Assembly: GCA_016296045.1 (NCBI GenBank)
Contig: JAEDKB010000038.1
Location: 1-11,070 of the forward strand
Source of the DNA: Oscillospiraceae bacterium
GTDB taxonomy: Bacteria > Bacillota > Clostridia > Oscillospirales > Oscillospiraceae
Direction of reading: 5' to 3'
DNA length: 11,070 bases
In this document: piece by piece, positions 1 through 5,907 of the stretch
Numbering within the stretch: the stretch's first letter is position 1
Layout of the letters: each line of letters starts with the position of its first letter
Notes under the pieces: model-generated
Seen by the model: the letters and a program-made list of their open reading frames with translations, nothing else
The model's database searches: none
Told to the model about the DNA's origin: nothing
Program-made: the position numbers and the translations under genes

Positions 1-222
1 CAATTTCGGAACACGGTCAAACACCGCACGCACGGAAGCCTTATTCATACCGGTTCGGATCATGTCACGATAGGCGCGCTCGCCGAGGATCGCAGAAATC
101 GCATCGATCACGATGGATTTGCCGGCACCGGTCTCACCTGTCATGACATTAAAGCCGTCCTCAAACAGGATATCTGCCTGCTCAATGACGGCAATATTCT
201 CGATGTGCAGCAGTCGGAGCAT
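1..222 (-). CDS. recN: DNA repair ATPase RecN, N-terminal fragment (runs off left edge)
   Basis: The first 74 codons of RecN, the SMC-like ATPase that acts in the cytoplasm on DNA double-strand breaks. The protein begins MLRLLHIENIAVIEQ, the usual RecN start, followed by a Walker A P-loop GETGAGKS at residues 29-36 and the family-typical ILGERA and IRTG segments that follow it. The remainder (coiled coil, Walker B) lies outside the window. The ATG at 220-222 is preceded by AGAGGA, which overlaps the argR stop region; the gap to argR is 13 nt, so recN is the last visible gene of the OLE-oapA-dxs operon. argR-recN adjacency is standard in Firmicutes. Identification rests on the P-loop, the N-terminal sequence and the gene order, and is secure despite the truncation. 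Confidence 0.95.
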   Translation of the reverse strand, partial: MLRLLHIENIAVIEQADILFEDGFNVMTGETGAGKSIVIDAISAILGERAYRDMIRTGMNKASVRAVFDRVPKL

Positions 223-235
223 GGGGATTCCTCTT

Positions 236-688
236 TTACTCGATCATTTTTTGGATCTCTTCACACAGATCCATCGCACTTTCGGTATCACGCATAATGA
301 CCAGCGTTGTATCATCGCCGGAAAGGGTGCCCACCACGGAGGGCATACGCAGCGCATCGATATTCGCGCCGGCAGCAGCACCCAAGCCGGGCATTGTTTT
401 TATAACGACCAGATTCTGTGCATAATTCAGGCTGGTCACACATTCACGAAATATCACACGGAACCGATTGTCAAACATTTCGCTCTCATTCTTGTGAGAC
501 AAGCTGTAACGGTAGCTGCCAAGGCCATCGAGCGTTTTTACGATACGCAATTCCTTAATATCACGGGAAACAGTCGCCTGTGTGCTATGATAACCGCAGT
601 TATGCAGCTCCTGAAGCAACTGTTCCTGTGTCTCAATGCTTTTTTCGGAAATCAATTCAATGATCTTTTTCTGGCGATTTGCTTTCAT
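236..688 (-). CDS. argR: Arginine repressor ArgR/AhrC
   Basis: A 150-aa transcriptional regulator of full family length that represses arginine biosynthesis (and in Bacillus activates its catabolism) when arginine is bound. The N-terminal winged helix-turn-helix spans roughly residues 1-65, with the recognition motif TQATVSRDIKEL at 36-47. The C-terminal hexamerisation and arginine-binding domain (about 78-150) has GAAAGANID at 103-111 and GTLSGDDT at 120-127; the GDD aspartates are the residues that contact arginine in the family. The ATG at 686-688 lies 8 nt after the nadK stop, and its AGGTG ribosome site includes that stop codon. No arginine biosynthesis gene is visible here; its place beside recN and tlyA is the conserved Firmicutes arrangement rather than a pathway link. 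Confidence 0.96.
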   Translation of the reverse strand: MKANRQKKIIELISEKSIETQEQLLQELHNCGYHSTQATVSRDIKELRIVKTLDGLGSYRYSLSHKNESEMFDNRFRVIFRECVTSLNYAQNLVVIKTMPGLGAAAGANIDALRMPSVVGTLSGDDTTLVIMRDTESAMDLCEEIQKMIE

Positions 689-696
689 TTCTGCAC

Positions 697-1554
697 CTAC
701 TTAAATTTGTTTTTTACAATTTCAAAAAAGCTTCGATCGCTTAAATGCACAAGTTTTGTTAAATAGGGTGAGTTGGTAATGGTAACTTTGTCGCCGGTAT
801 TCAGGCGAAGCGCTCTGCCGCCGTCTACAGACAGGAACGCGCTTTTTCGTCCGATGCGTCCGATTTCCACGCCGATGCTGCGCTGCGCAGAGGTCACGAC
901 CGTTTTCGTACGCATATCATGGGCGCAGATCGGTGTGATGATGATGTTCTGTGCCGTCGGCTCAACGATCGGTCCGCCTGCGGACATGGAATATGCTGTA
1001 GAACCGGTCGGTGTGCAGACAATCACGCCGTCACCGCCAAAGGACATCATCTCCACATTATCACAGCTAACGCCCAACTGGATAATTCTTGCAACCGCAC
1101 CTTTGGTAATCACCGCGTCGTTGAGCGCATCCTCTTCTAAAATGACATGTCCCTCATGCTCTGCCCGAACATGAAGCATCATGCGTTCCTCTACGGTGTA
1201 GTCTCCCGTAGCAAGGCGGCTGAGCTCCTTGAGGTCGCCGCTTTCCAGCTCCGCCATAAATCCCATTGTGCCGATATTCACACCGAGGATCGGAACGCCT
1301 AATCGCGTCGCGGCTTTGGAAGCATGAAGAATTGTGCCGTCTCCGCCAAAGCATATCAGCAGATCGGCATCTCTCAACTCCTCTGTCAAATCATGCAGCA
1401 CAACATCACTCGGCAATTCGAAGCTCTTATCCACATCGAACGCAAGGCAGATTCTGGTTTCAATGCCTGCTTCATGGAGGATTTTTTCCGCCATATTTGC
1501 AAATCTGAAATTTCTGTCCCGATAAGGATTCGGGGTCATTACAATTTTTTTCAT
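697..1554 (-). CDS. nadK: NAD kinase (polyphosphate/ATP-NAD kinase)
   Basis: A cytoplasmic enzyme of 285 aa that phosphorylates NAD to NADP, using ATP or inorganic polyphosphate in this family. Visible motifs are the signature GGDGT at 70-74, NIGTMGFMAEL at 93-103, NDAVI at 145-149 (NAD-binding Asn-Asp/Glu region), and the glycine-rich TPTGSTAYSMSAGG at 181-194. Length and motif order match bacterial NadK. The ATG overlaps the tlyA stop by 4 nt (ATGA, 1551-1554) with no strong Shine-Dalgarno of its own, so translation probably depends on tlyA ribosomes. NADPH is consumed by the step after Dxs (DXP reductoisomerase), but a functional reason for the gene order is only inference. In Bacillus subtilis nadK is elsewhere; a tlyA-nadK-argR-recN order occurs in clostridia. 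Confidence 0.96.
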   Translation of the reverse strand: MKKIVMTPNPYRDRNFRFANMAEKILHEAGIETRICLAFDVDKSFELPSDVVLHDLTEELRDADLLICFGGDGTILHASKAATRLGVPILGVNIGTMGFMAELESGDLKELSRLATGDYTVEERMMLHVRAEHEGHVILEEDALNDAVITKGAVARIIQLGVSCDNVEMMSFGGDGVIVCTPTGSTAYSMSAGGPIVEPTAQNIIITPICAHDMRTKTVVTSAQRSIGVEIGRIGRKSAFLSVDGGRALRLNTGDKVTITNSPYLTKLVHLSDRSFFEIVKNKFK

Positions 1555-2348
1555 AATACATCATGGGCGGCAGCAACCAAAGCCTTCACATCCGGCTGGG
1601 TCGCGCCATCGGGCAGCATAGACAAGTGCCCTAAAAACTCAATATTTCCTTCCGGCCCCTTTACGGGCGAAAATGTCAGGTTCCTGACGGTCAGTTCCAG
1701 CTGCGCCGCAAGCGCAAGGAAGGATTCCAGAACTTCGGCATGAACTGCCGCATCACGAACAACGCCCTTTTTGCCGACCTTGTCCTTTCCTGCCTCAAAC
1801 TGCGGCTTAATCAGGCATACAATCTGACCGGTCGGCTTCAAAAGCGTCTTAATGACAGGAAGAACGATTTTTAAAGAGATGAACGATACGTCTACCACGG
1901 AAAGATCGAGCAGCTCACCGAGATTTTCCGGCGTTACATAGCGAATATTGGTTCGCTCCATGCAGACAACACGCTCGTCCGTGCGAATACTCCATGCAAG
2001 CTGACCGTAGCCGACATCAATCGCAAAGACCTTTTTCGCGCCTTTTTGCAGAAGGCAATCCGTAAAGCCTCCGGTGGAAGCGCCGGAATCACTGCATACG
2101 AAGCCTGTTGGATCAATGCCGAAATCACGAAGCGCTTTTTCCAGCTTCAGGCCGCCGCGGCTGACGTACGGGCAGGAATTCCCGCGAATCTCCAGGAGCG
2201 CATTCTCATCGACCGGAGTGCCGGCCTTGTCACACTTTTGGCCGTTCACATAGACTTCGCCGCTCATAATGAGCGCCTGTGCACGGCTGCGGCTTTCGCA
2301 CAATCCTTTTTGTGTCAGAAGAATATCCAAACGTTCCTTATTCTTCAT
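1551..2348 (-). CDS. tlyA: TlyA-family rRNA 2'-O-methyltransferase (S4 domain plus FtsJ-like domain)
   Basis: A 265-aa protein with an S4 RNA-binding domain (about residues 6-60: RLDILLTQKGLCESRSRAQALI) and an FtsJ/RrmJ-like Rossmann methyltransferase domain. The SAM-binding loop SDSGASTGGFTD is at 86-97, DVGYGQL at 111-117, the catalytic-type Asp in DVSFISL at 153-159 and the catalytic-type Lys in LIKPQFE at 179-185. TlyA proteins methylate cytidine 2'-OH in 16S and/or 23S rRNA; which sites are used here cannot be read from sequence. The family was once called hemolysin A, which is a misleading name. The ATG at 2346-2348 lies within the end of dxs (11-nt overlap) and has a strong GGAGGT ribosome site 8 nt upstream, inside dxs. 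Confidence 0.95.
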   Translation of the reverse strand: MKNKERLDILLTQKGLCESRSRAQALIMSGEVYVNGQKCDKAGTPVDENALLEIRGNSCPYVSRGGLKLEKALRDFGIDPTGFVCSDSGASTGGFTDCLLQKGAKKVFAIDVGYGQLAWSIRTDERVVCMERTNIRYVTPENLGELLDLSVVDVSFISLKIVLPVIKTLLKPTGQIVCLIKPQFEAGKDKVGKKGVVRDAAVHAEVLESFLALAAQLELTVRNLTFSPVKGPEGNIEFLGHLSMLPDGATQPDVKALVAAAHDVL

Positions 2349-4215
2349 CGCGCATTACCTCCGCAGCCTTCCTCGCAAGAGATTTCGCATCCAAGCCGAG
2401 CATCTGATACAGCCGGTCAACCGAACCGTGCGTAACAAAACGGTCGCCGATATTCACAAGCCTTGTCGGAACAACGATTTTCTGCGTCCGTAAAAGCGCA
2501 GCAATCTCCTTGCCTGCACAGCCGATACAAACGGCGTCCTCGGCAACCAACAGATGTCCCGTTTTGCGGACGGATTTCGCAATCGTTACCATATCAATCG
2601 GCTTTACGGACGGCAGCTTGATCACCTCTGCGCTAATGCCGTCTTTTTCCAAAAGCTTCGCCGCATCGAGCACATTATTGATGAGCGTTCCGTAACCGAT
2701 CAGTGTAATATCCGTTCCTTCCCGAAGCACAGGCTTGTCCGCTGCTTTTCGGAACGCACCGTCACAGCCACGCGGATAACGGACCGCAACCGGACCGTCC
2801 ATCTTTAAAACCGCGTCGCGGAGCATCATTTCAAGTTCTTCCTGATTGGCCGGGCAAAGTATCTGCATATTCGGAATGGATCGAAGATAGTTGATATCAA
2901 AAACGCCCTGATGCGTTTCGCCATCCTCGCCAACCAAACCGGCTCGATCCACGGCAAACACCACATGAAGATTCTGCATGGACACATCCTGCAAAATCAT
3001 ATCGTAGGCACGCTGCAGGAAGGTGGAATAGATTGCGACAATCGGAAGCATTCCCTGCTTGGCAAGTCCGCCCGCCATTGAGACCGCATGTCCCTCGGCA
3101 ATGCCGACATCAAAGCAACGGTTCGGAAAACGCTCGGAGAATTCCTTCAAGCCCGTTCCGCCGATCATTGCCGCCGATATCGCACATACCCTTGGATTTT
3201 CCTCCGCAAGCGCACAGGCTGTTTTCCCGAATGTATCGGAAAAGGACGGAAGATGCCTGTATTTCGGCGGCTTTCCGCTTTCCGGATCAAAACACCCGAT
3301 TCCGTGGAATACATCCGGATTGATTTCGGCAGGCGCATAGCCCTTGCCTTTTTTCGTAATAATATGCAGCAAAACCGGCTTTTGGCACTCCTTTGCCAAT
3401 TTGAGCATATATTCCAGGCGTTCAATATTGTGACCGTCAACGGGGCCGTAATATTCAAAGCCCATCTCTTCAAACAGCGTCGAGCCAAGGAGCATCCGTT
3501 TCCAGCGTTCTTTCAGGCGGTAGGTAAAGCGGTAAAACGCCTTGCCTCCCGGAAGGACATTGGTCACGCTGCGAAAGAGCTTTTTCAGGCGGAAATATCC
3601 CGGTCTGGTGCGAATCAGAGACAGATGCTTGGAAATTCCGCCGACGTTTGGCGTAATTGACATCCCGTTATCGTTCAGAATCACGATCAACGGTTCATCG
3701 CTCTCACCGGCATCGTTCATGCCCTCATAAGCCAGCCCGCCGGTCATAGCGCCGTCACCCATCAGGGCAATGACATTGTAATCCTCATTCTGAAGCGTTC
3801 TTGCCCGAGCCATGCCAAGTGCTGTAGAAACAGCAGAGGATGCATGACCGGCAACAAACGCATCGCAGTCGCTTTCCGACGGTTTTGGAAAACCGGAAAT
3901 GCCGCCATAGGAACGAAGCGACGAAAACTCCTCGCGGCGTCCGGTCAGGATTTTATGAACATAGGATTGGTGTCCGACATCAAACACCAATCGGTCCTTC
4001 GATGTATCAAACACGCGCTCAATGGCAACAGTCAGCTCGACCACGCCAAGATTGGATGCCAAGTGTCCGCCGGTTTTAGCGACGTTCAGCACCAAAAACT
4101 GGCGCAGCTCATCACACAAAAGGCGAAGCTGCTGTGCATCCAACGCACAAAGATCTTCTCTGGAATTGATTTGATTCAGCAAATTCAAGCTTACACAACC
4201 TGTCAAATGCGTCAC
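2338..4215 (-). CDS. dxs: 1-deoxy-D-xylulose-5-phosphate synthase
   Basis: A cytoplasmic thiamine-diphosphate enzyme of about 625 aa that condenses pyruvate and glyceraldehyde 3-phosphate to DXP, the first step of the MEP isoprenoid pathway and a precursor for thiamine and pyridoxal. Motifs: TGGHLASNLG at 48-57, DVGHQSYVHK at 79-88, the ThDP/Mg motif GDGAMTGG at 153-160 with NDN at 181-183, the pyrimidine-binding domain with DVGIAEGHAV (catalytic Glu), and the DXS-specific stretch DRAGLVGEDGETHQG. Length is normal. The start taken is GTG at 4213-4215, overlapping the oapA stop by 4 nt (GTGA); in-frame TTG codons at 4204-4206 and 4186-4188 would give a start nearer the usual LLNQINSREDL beginning, so up to nine N-terminal residues are uncertain. 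dxs directly after oapA is the hallmark context of OLE RNA loci. Confidence 0.97.
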   Translation of the reverse strand: MTHLTGCVSLNLLNQINSREDLCALDAQQLRLLCDELRQFLVLNVAKTGGHLASNLGVVELTVAIERVFDTSKDRLVFDVGHQSYVHKILTGRREEFSSLRSYGGISGFPKPSESDCDAFVAGHASSAVSTALGMARARTLQNEDYNVIALMGDGAMTGGLAYEGMNDAGESDEPLIVILNDNGMSITPNVGGISKHLSLIRTRPGYFRLKKLFRSVTNVLPGGKAFYRFTYRLKERWKRMLLGSTLFEEMGFEYYGPVDGHNIERLEYMLKLAKECQKPVLLHIITKKGKGYAPAEINPDVFHGIGCFDPESGKPPKYRHLPSFSDTFGKTACALAEENPRVCAISAAMIGGTGLKEFSERFPNRCFDVGIAEGHAVSMAGGLAKQGMLPIVAIYSTFLQRAYDMILQDVSMQNLHVVFAVDRAGLVGEDGETHQGVFDINYLRSIPNMQILCPANQEELEMMLRDAVLKMDGPVAVRYPRGCDGAFRKAADKPVLREGTDITLIGYGTLINNVLDAAKLLEKDGISAEVIKLPSVKPIDMVTIAKSVRKTGHLLVAEDAVCIGCAGKEIAALLRTQKIVVPTRLVNIGDRFVTHGSVDRLYQMLGLDAKSLARKAAEVMRDEE

Positions 4216-4817
4216 TTCTGTTTCCGCTTACGGCAGAACGGTGACTTTATAAAGTATATCATTTTCGATACTATGTGTACAATCTGCGTTGTTTTCTGCA
4301 TTGCAAGATTTTTGCCGAATGCTTTGCCGGCAATCGTCACACCTGCAACGGTAGCAGACATAATGAGCTGCGCAATCGTGTCAGAGTTGATGGAAACCAA
4401 CGCCTTGACCGCGATAATCGCAGAGGCAGAGCCGGAAACAACCCCGCAGATATCTCCCACCACGTCGTTGCAGATGCCGGAAACCTTTTCCGCATTCCGC
4501 AAAAGCGCAAGCGCTTCCACAGCACCCGGAACCTTTTTGGAGGCCATGGAATGAAACGGTTTTTCGCTCGCGGAAATCACTGCCACGCCGATGATGTCAA
4601 AGAAAACTCCGATCAACACAATGAGCAGCAGGACAATAAACGCCTCGACAAGCCCCGCTCCGTCCAGAATTGTTGAGGACAGAAAGGAAATTGCCGAGGA
4701 AACCACGATCGTTACGAAGAAAATCGTAATGATCCAACGCAGATTCCCACTTTTTTTCTGTGATTTCTTTTTTGTTTTTCGAGTCTTATCTCGTGACTCA
4801 GAGTCATTGGTATTCAA
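4212..4817 (-). CDS. oapA: OapA-like OLE RNA-associated membrane protein (DUF21/CorB-like)
   Basis: A 201-aa membrane protein, taken here to start at TTG 4815-4817, which has GGAGGG 6 nt upstream. A longer reading from an ATG at 4907 would put 30 codons inside the upstream structured RNA and is not supported. Sequence: a very basic N-terminus (RDKTRKTKKKSQKK at 9-22), hydrophobic segments at about 27-49 and 56-80, a conserved-looking middle (DIIGVAVISASEKPFHSMASKK, then NAEKVSGICNDVVGDICG), further hydrophobic stretches at about 127-141 and 148-168, and a basic tail RKRKQK. It resembles the clostridial proteins annotated as Mg2+/Co2+ transporter CorB-like and, by size, topology and position between OLE RNA and dxs, OapA of Halalkalibacterium halodurans. 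OapA binds OLE RNA and brings it to the membrane; work on that species links the complex to Mg2+ homeostasis and to ethanol and cold tolerance. Its biochemical activity is not settled. Confidence 0.88.
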   Translation of the reverse strand: MNTNDSESRDKTRKTKKKSQKKSGNLRWIITIFFVTIVVSSAISFLSSTILDGAGLVEAFIVLLLIVLIGVFFDIIGVAVISASEKPFHSMASKKVPGAVEALALLRNAEKVSGICNDVVGDICGVVSGSASAIIAVKALVSINSDTIAQLIMSATVAGVTIAGKAFGKNLAMQKTTQIVHIVSKMIYFIKSPFCRKRKQK

Positions 4818-4829
4818 CGCATACCCTCC
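4815..4829 (-). promoter_or_regulatory. oapA ribosome binding site and TTG start
   Basis: On the minus strand GGAGGG (4824-4829) is followed by TATGCG and then TTG (4815-4817) in frame with the 201-aa reading frame. The ATG at 4820-4822 is out of frame and meets TGA two codons later, so it cannot start oapA. This site decides the start of oapA. Confidence 0.75.
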
Positions 4830-4842
4830 AGATAAAAAGAGG

Positions 4843-5457
4843 TGGTGGCAGCAGATAAAGTAAATCTTGCGGCTTAGGTCGGGTTGGATTTCCCCTTTGA
4901 CTGCCATCCGTTGCCGGAGGGTCGTTTCCGATTAAAGTCTCGTCGGAGCGTCGCCGCCTCCGATACCCGATTGCCACTTAGTCCGCACTGCAATCCTTTA
5001 TCTGCCCTTTGGGGTAAAGTCAGCCTAGGTGTTTTCCACAACATCACGCACCGGTTCTATCCTCTTTTGCAGACATGGTTTCAAGAGGCAATATCGCTCT
5101 CGGCTGCGGCCACAGCCGGATGCGCCTCACTCCTCTATCCCCGCATGCCCACGCAAGGCAGGCTACACTGCACGCAGCACACGATTCTGTGCACCGCCTT
5201 GCAGGTTCTACTCCTGTTTCGTACGCAGTCCGGGTAAGCACAAGCTACGGAACGGCTGTCGCACAATAACAGGTCTCCGCGGAATCCGGGTCGGTCGGTA
5301 TATGCCATTACACCTCGCCCGAAAACCTTAACCCCCAGCACCCACCCTAATCTGGGCGAAAAAAGCAAGCACCAGGGACTTCATCGATATGCCCTTTAAA
5401 GGATTTTTAGGCCCTTCTTCGAGACCGGAGCGCTTTGACTAGGATACAGCGCCACCA
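4843..5457 (-). ncRNA. ole: OLE RNA (ornate large extremophilic RNA), about 615 nt
   Basis: A GC-balanced, gene-free segment between a sigma-A type promoter and oapA. Seen: the predicted 5' end (5457-5451, TGGTGGC) is perfectly complementary to 4849-4843 (GCCACCA) just before the oapA ribosome site, giving a closing helix and a length of about 615 nt, close to the roughly 610 nt known for OLE RNAs. Internal hairpins on the minus strand include GCACA/TGTGC, CGGAG/CTCCG and CAGG/CCTG. Small ORFs in all frames are unrelated and overlap each other. Known: OLE RNAs occur in extremophilic and anaerobic Firmicutes, typically just upstream of oapA and within the dxs region, and form a membrane-associated ribonucleoprotein with OapA. 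OapB and OapC are not in this window. Identification is from size, context and terminal pairing; I did not match it to a covariance model. tmRNA and RNase P hallmarks (tRNA-like end, GAGGAAAGTCC) are absent. Confidence 0.88.
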
Positions 5458-5462
5458 TTCAT

Positions 5463-5491
5463 ATCATAGCATACCCATCAAAAATATACAA
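5463..5491 (-). promoter_or_regulatory. Promoter of the OLE-oapA-dxs operon
   Basis: On the minus strand a -35 box TTGTAT (5486-5491), a 17-nt spacer and a -10 box TATGAT (5463-5468) preceded by TG (extended -10, TGCTATGAT). The predicted start, about 6-8 nt downstream, falls at 5455-5457, exactly where the 5' arm of the RNA closing helix begins. The DNA upstream is very AT-rich with A/T tracts and could act as an UP element. Confidence 0.8.
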
Positions 5492-5702
5492 GTTCAATTT
5501 TGCAAAAAAACAAGCAAAAATCAAATTATTTTCTTCTATTTTTGAAGTAATTATTAAATATCTTTTAAATTCTATAACTTTTTGCAATTTGTTTTCATCA
5601 TTCCGAATAATTGTATATTCATTGATATATACGCAAAAATCCCGTTGCAAGCTCTGACGAGCTCATTGACTTATCTTCCGAATAGGCCATAGGTTCTTCA
5701 AA
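5492..5702. other. AT-rich intergenic DNA, no gene seen
   Basis: Between the OLE promoter and the compound inverted-repeat element there is no supportable gene. The stretch 5492-5640 is extremely AT-rich, with stop codons or very poor composition in most frames. A 63-aa minus-strand frame (5459-5650) runs through the OLE promoter and lacks a ribosome site. A short palindrome AGCTC-TGAC-GAGCT lies near 5650-5663, and TTCCGAATA occurs twice (5601-5609 and 5676-5684). Neither has an obvious role. Confidence 0.6.
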
Positions 5703-5792
5703 AAACGCAAAGAATACGGGCCAGCGTTAAATCATACAACCGTCTGCTCGTATTCTTTTGAAGGTTGTGGATATCTGACCGTTTTATTTAAC
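5703..5792 (-). other. Compound inverted-repeat RNA element ending in a T-run
   Basis: Three pairs of complementary arms lie within 90 nt. In minus-strand order: a = GTTAAAT (5786-5792), b = ACAACC (5763-5768), c = AAAGAATACG (5749-5758), b' = GGTTGT (5736-5741), a' = ATTTAAC (5726-5732), c' = CGTATTCTTT (5709-5718), then GCGTTTTTT. Pairs a/a' and b/b' nest into one hairpin whose loop contains c, while c pairs with c' outside it. The two helices can therefore coexist only as a pseudoknot, or else exclude each other like an anti-terminator and terminator. The c/c' hairpin followed by T6 resembles an intrinsic terminator. I do not recognise it as a named RNA family. Confidence 0.55.
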
Positions 5793-5836
5793 ACACCCGA
5801 TAAATGACGCATTTTTACGACCAACTCCGAAATGTA

Positions 5837-5879
5837 ATAAAAAATCACTGCTTCACCCGATTTTGGGTCAAGCAGTGAT
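5837..5879 (-). terminator. Intrinsic terminator of the zinc efflux operon
   Basis: A perfect 10-bp stem (5844-5853 with 5870-5879, ATCACTGCTT/AAGCAGTGAT), extended after one C-C mismatch by ACCC/GGGT and closed by a short loop. On the minus strand it is followed by a run of T (5837-5843 read as T-rich). It lies about 30 nt past the ATPase stop codon, so it terminates arsR-HMA-ATPase transcription before the OLE region. Confidence 0.88.
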
Positions 5880-5907
5880 AAAAGACTTGTATTCTGCAAA
5901 CGCTCGG

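Noticed and set aside
113..766. Long plus-strand frame opposite argR and recN (also similar frames opposite nadK, tlyA, dxs and the ATPase)
   Set aside because: Antisense shadows of conserved genes; no ribosome sites or family motifs.
4818..4907. N-terminal extension of the oapA frame back to an ATG at 4907
   Set aside because: The extra 30 codons fall in the 3' domain of the structured RNA, have no ribosome site and are not membrane-protein-like; TTG at 4815-4817 with GGAGGG is far better placed.
4884..5368. Several overlapping frames of 60-120 codons on both strands in the OLE region
   Set aside because: They overlap each other in different frames, are Cys/Arg/Pro-rich with no recognisable family and lack ribosome sites; typical of GC-rich structured RNA genes.
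4843..5457. tmRNA, RNase P RNA or a group II intron as alternative identities of the large RNA
   Set aside because: No tRNA-like CCA end or tag reading frame, no GAGGAAAGTCC-type RNase P core, and no reverse transcriptase or intron domain V seen; the oapA-dxs context points to OLE.
5459..5650. 63-codon minus-strand frame in AT-rich DNA
   Set aside because: It reads through the OLE -35 and -10 boxes, has no ribosome site and has a composition expected by chance in AT-rich sequence.
5601..5684. Repeated TTCCGAATA, 75 nt apart
   Set aside because: Nine bases in AT-rich DNA, only two copies and no symmetry or partner gene; probably chance.
5726..5792. GTTAAAT ... ATTTAAC arms resemble the GTTRRRY and RYYYAAC core boxes of integron attC sites
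   Set aside because: The order is reversed: attC has RYYYAAC on the left and GTTRRRY on the right, and no integrase or gene cassette is nearby.
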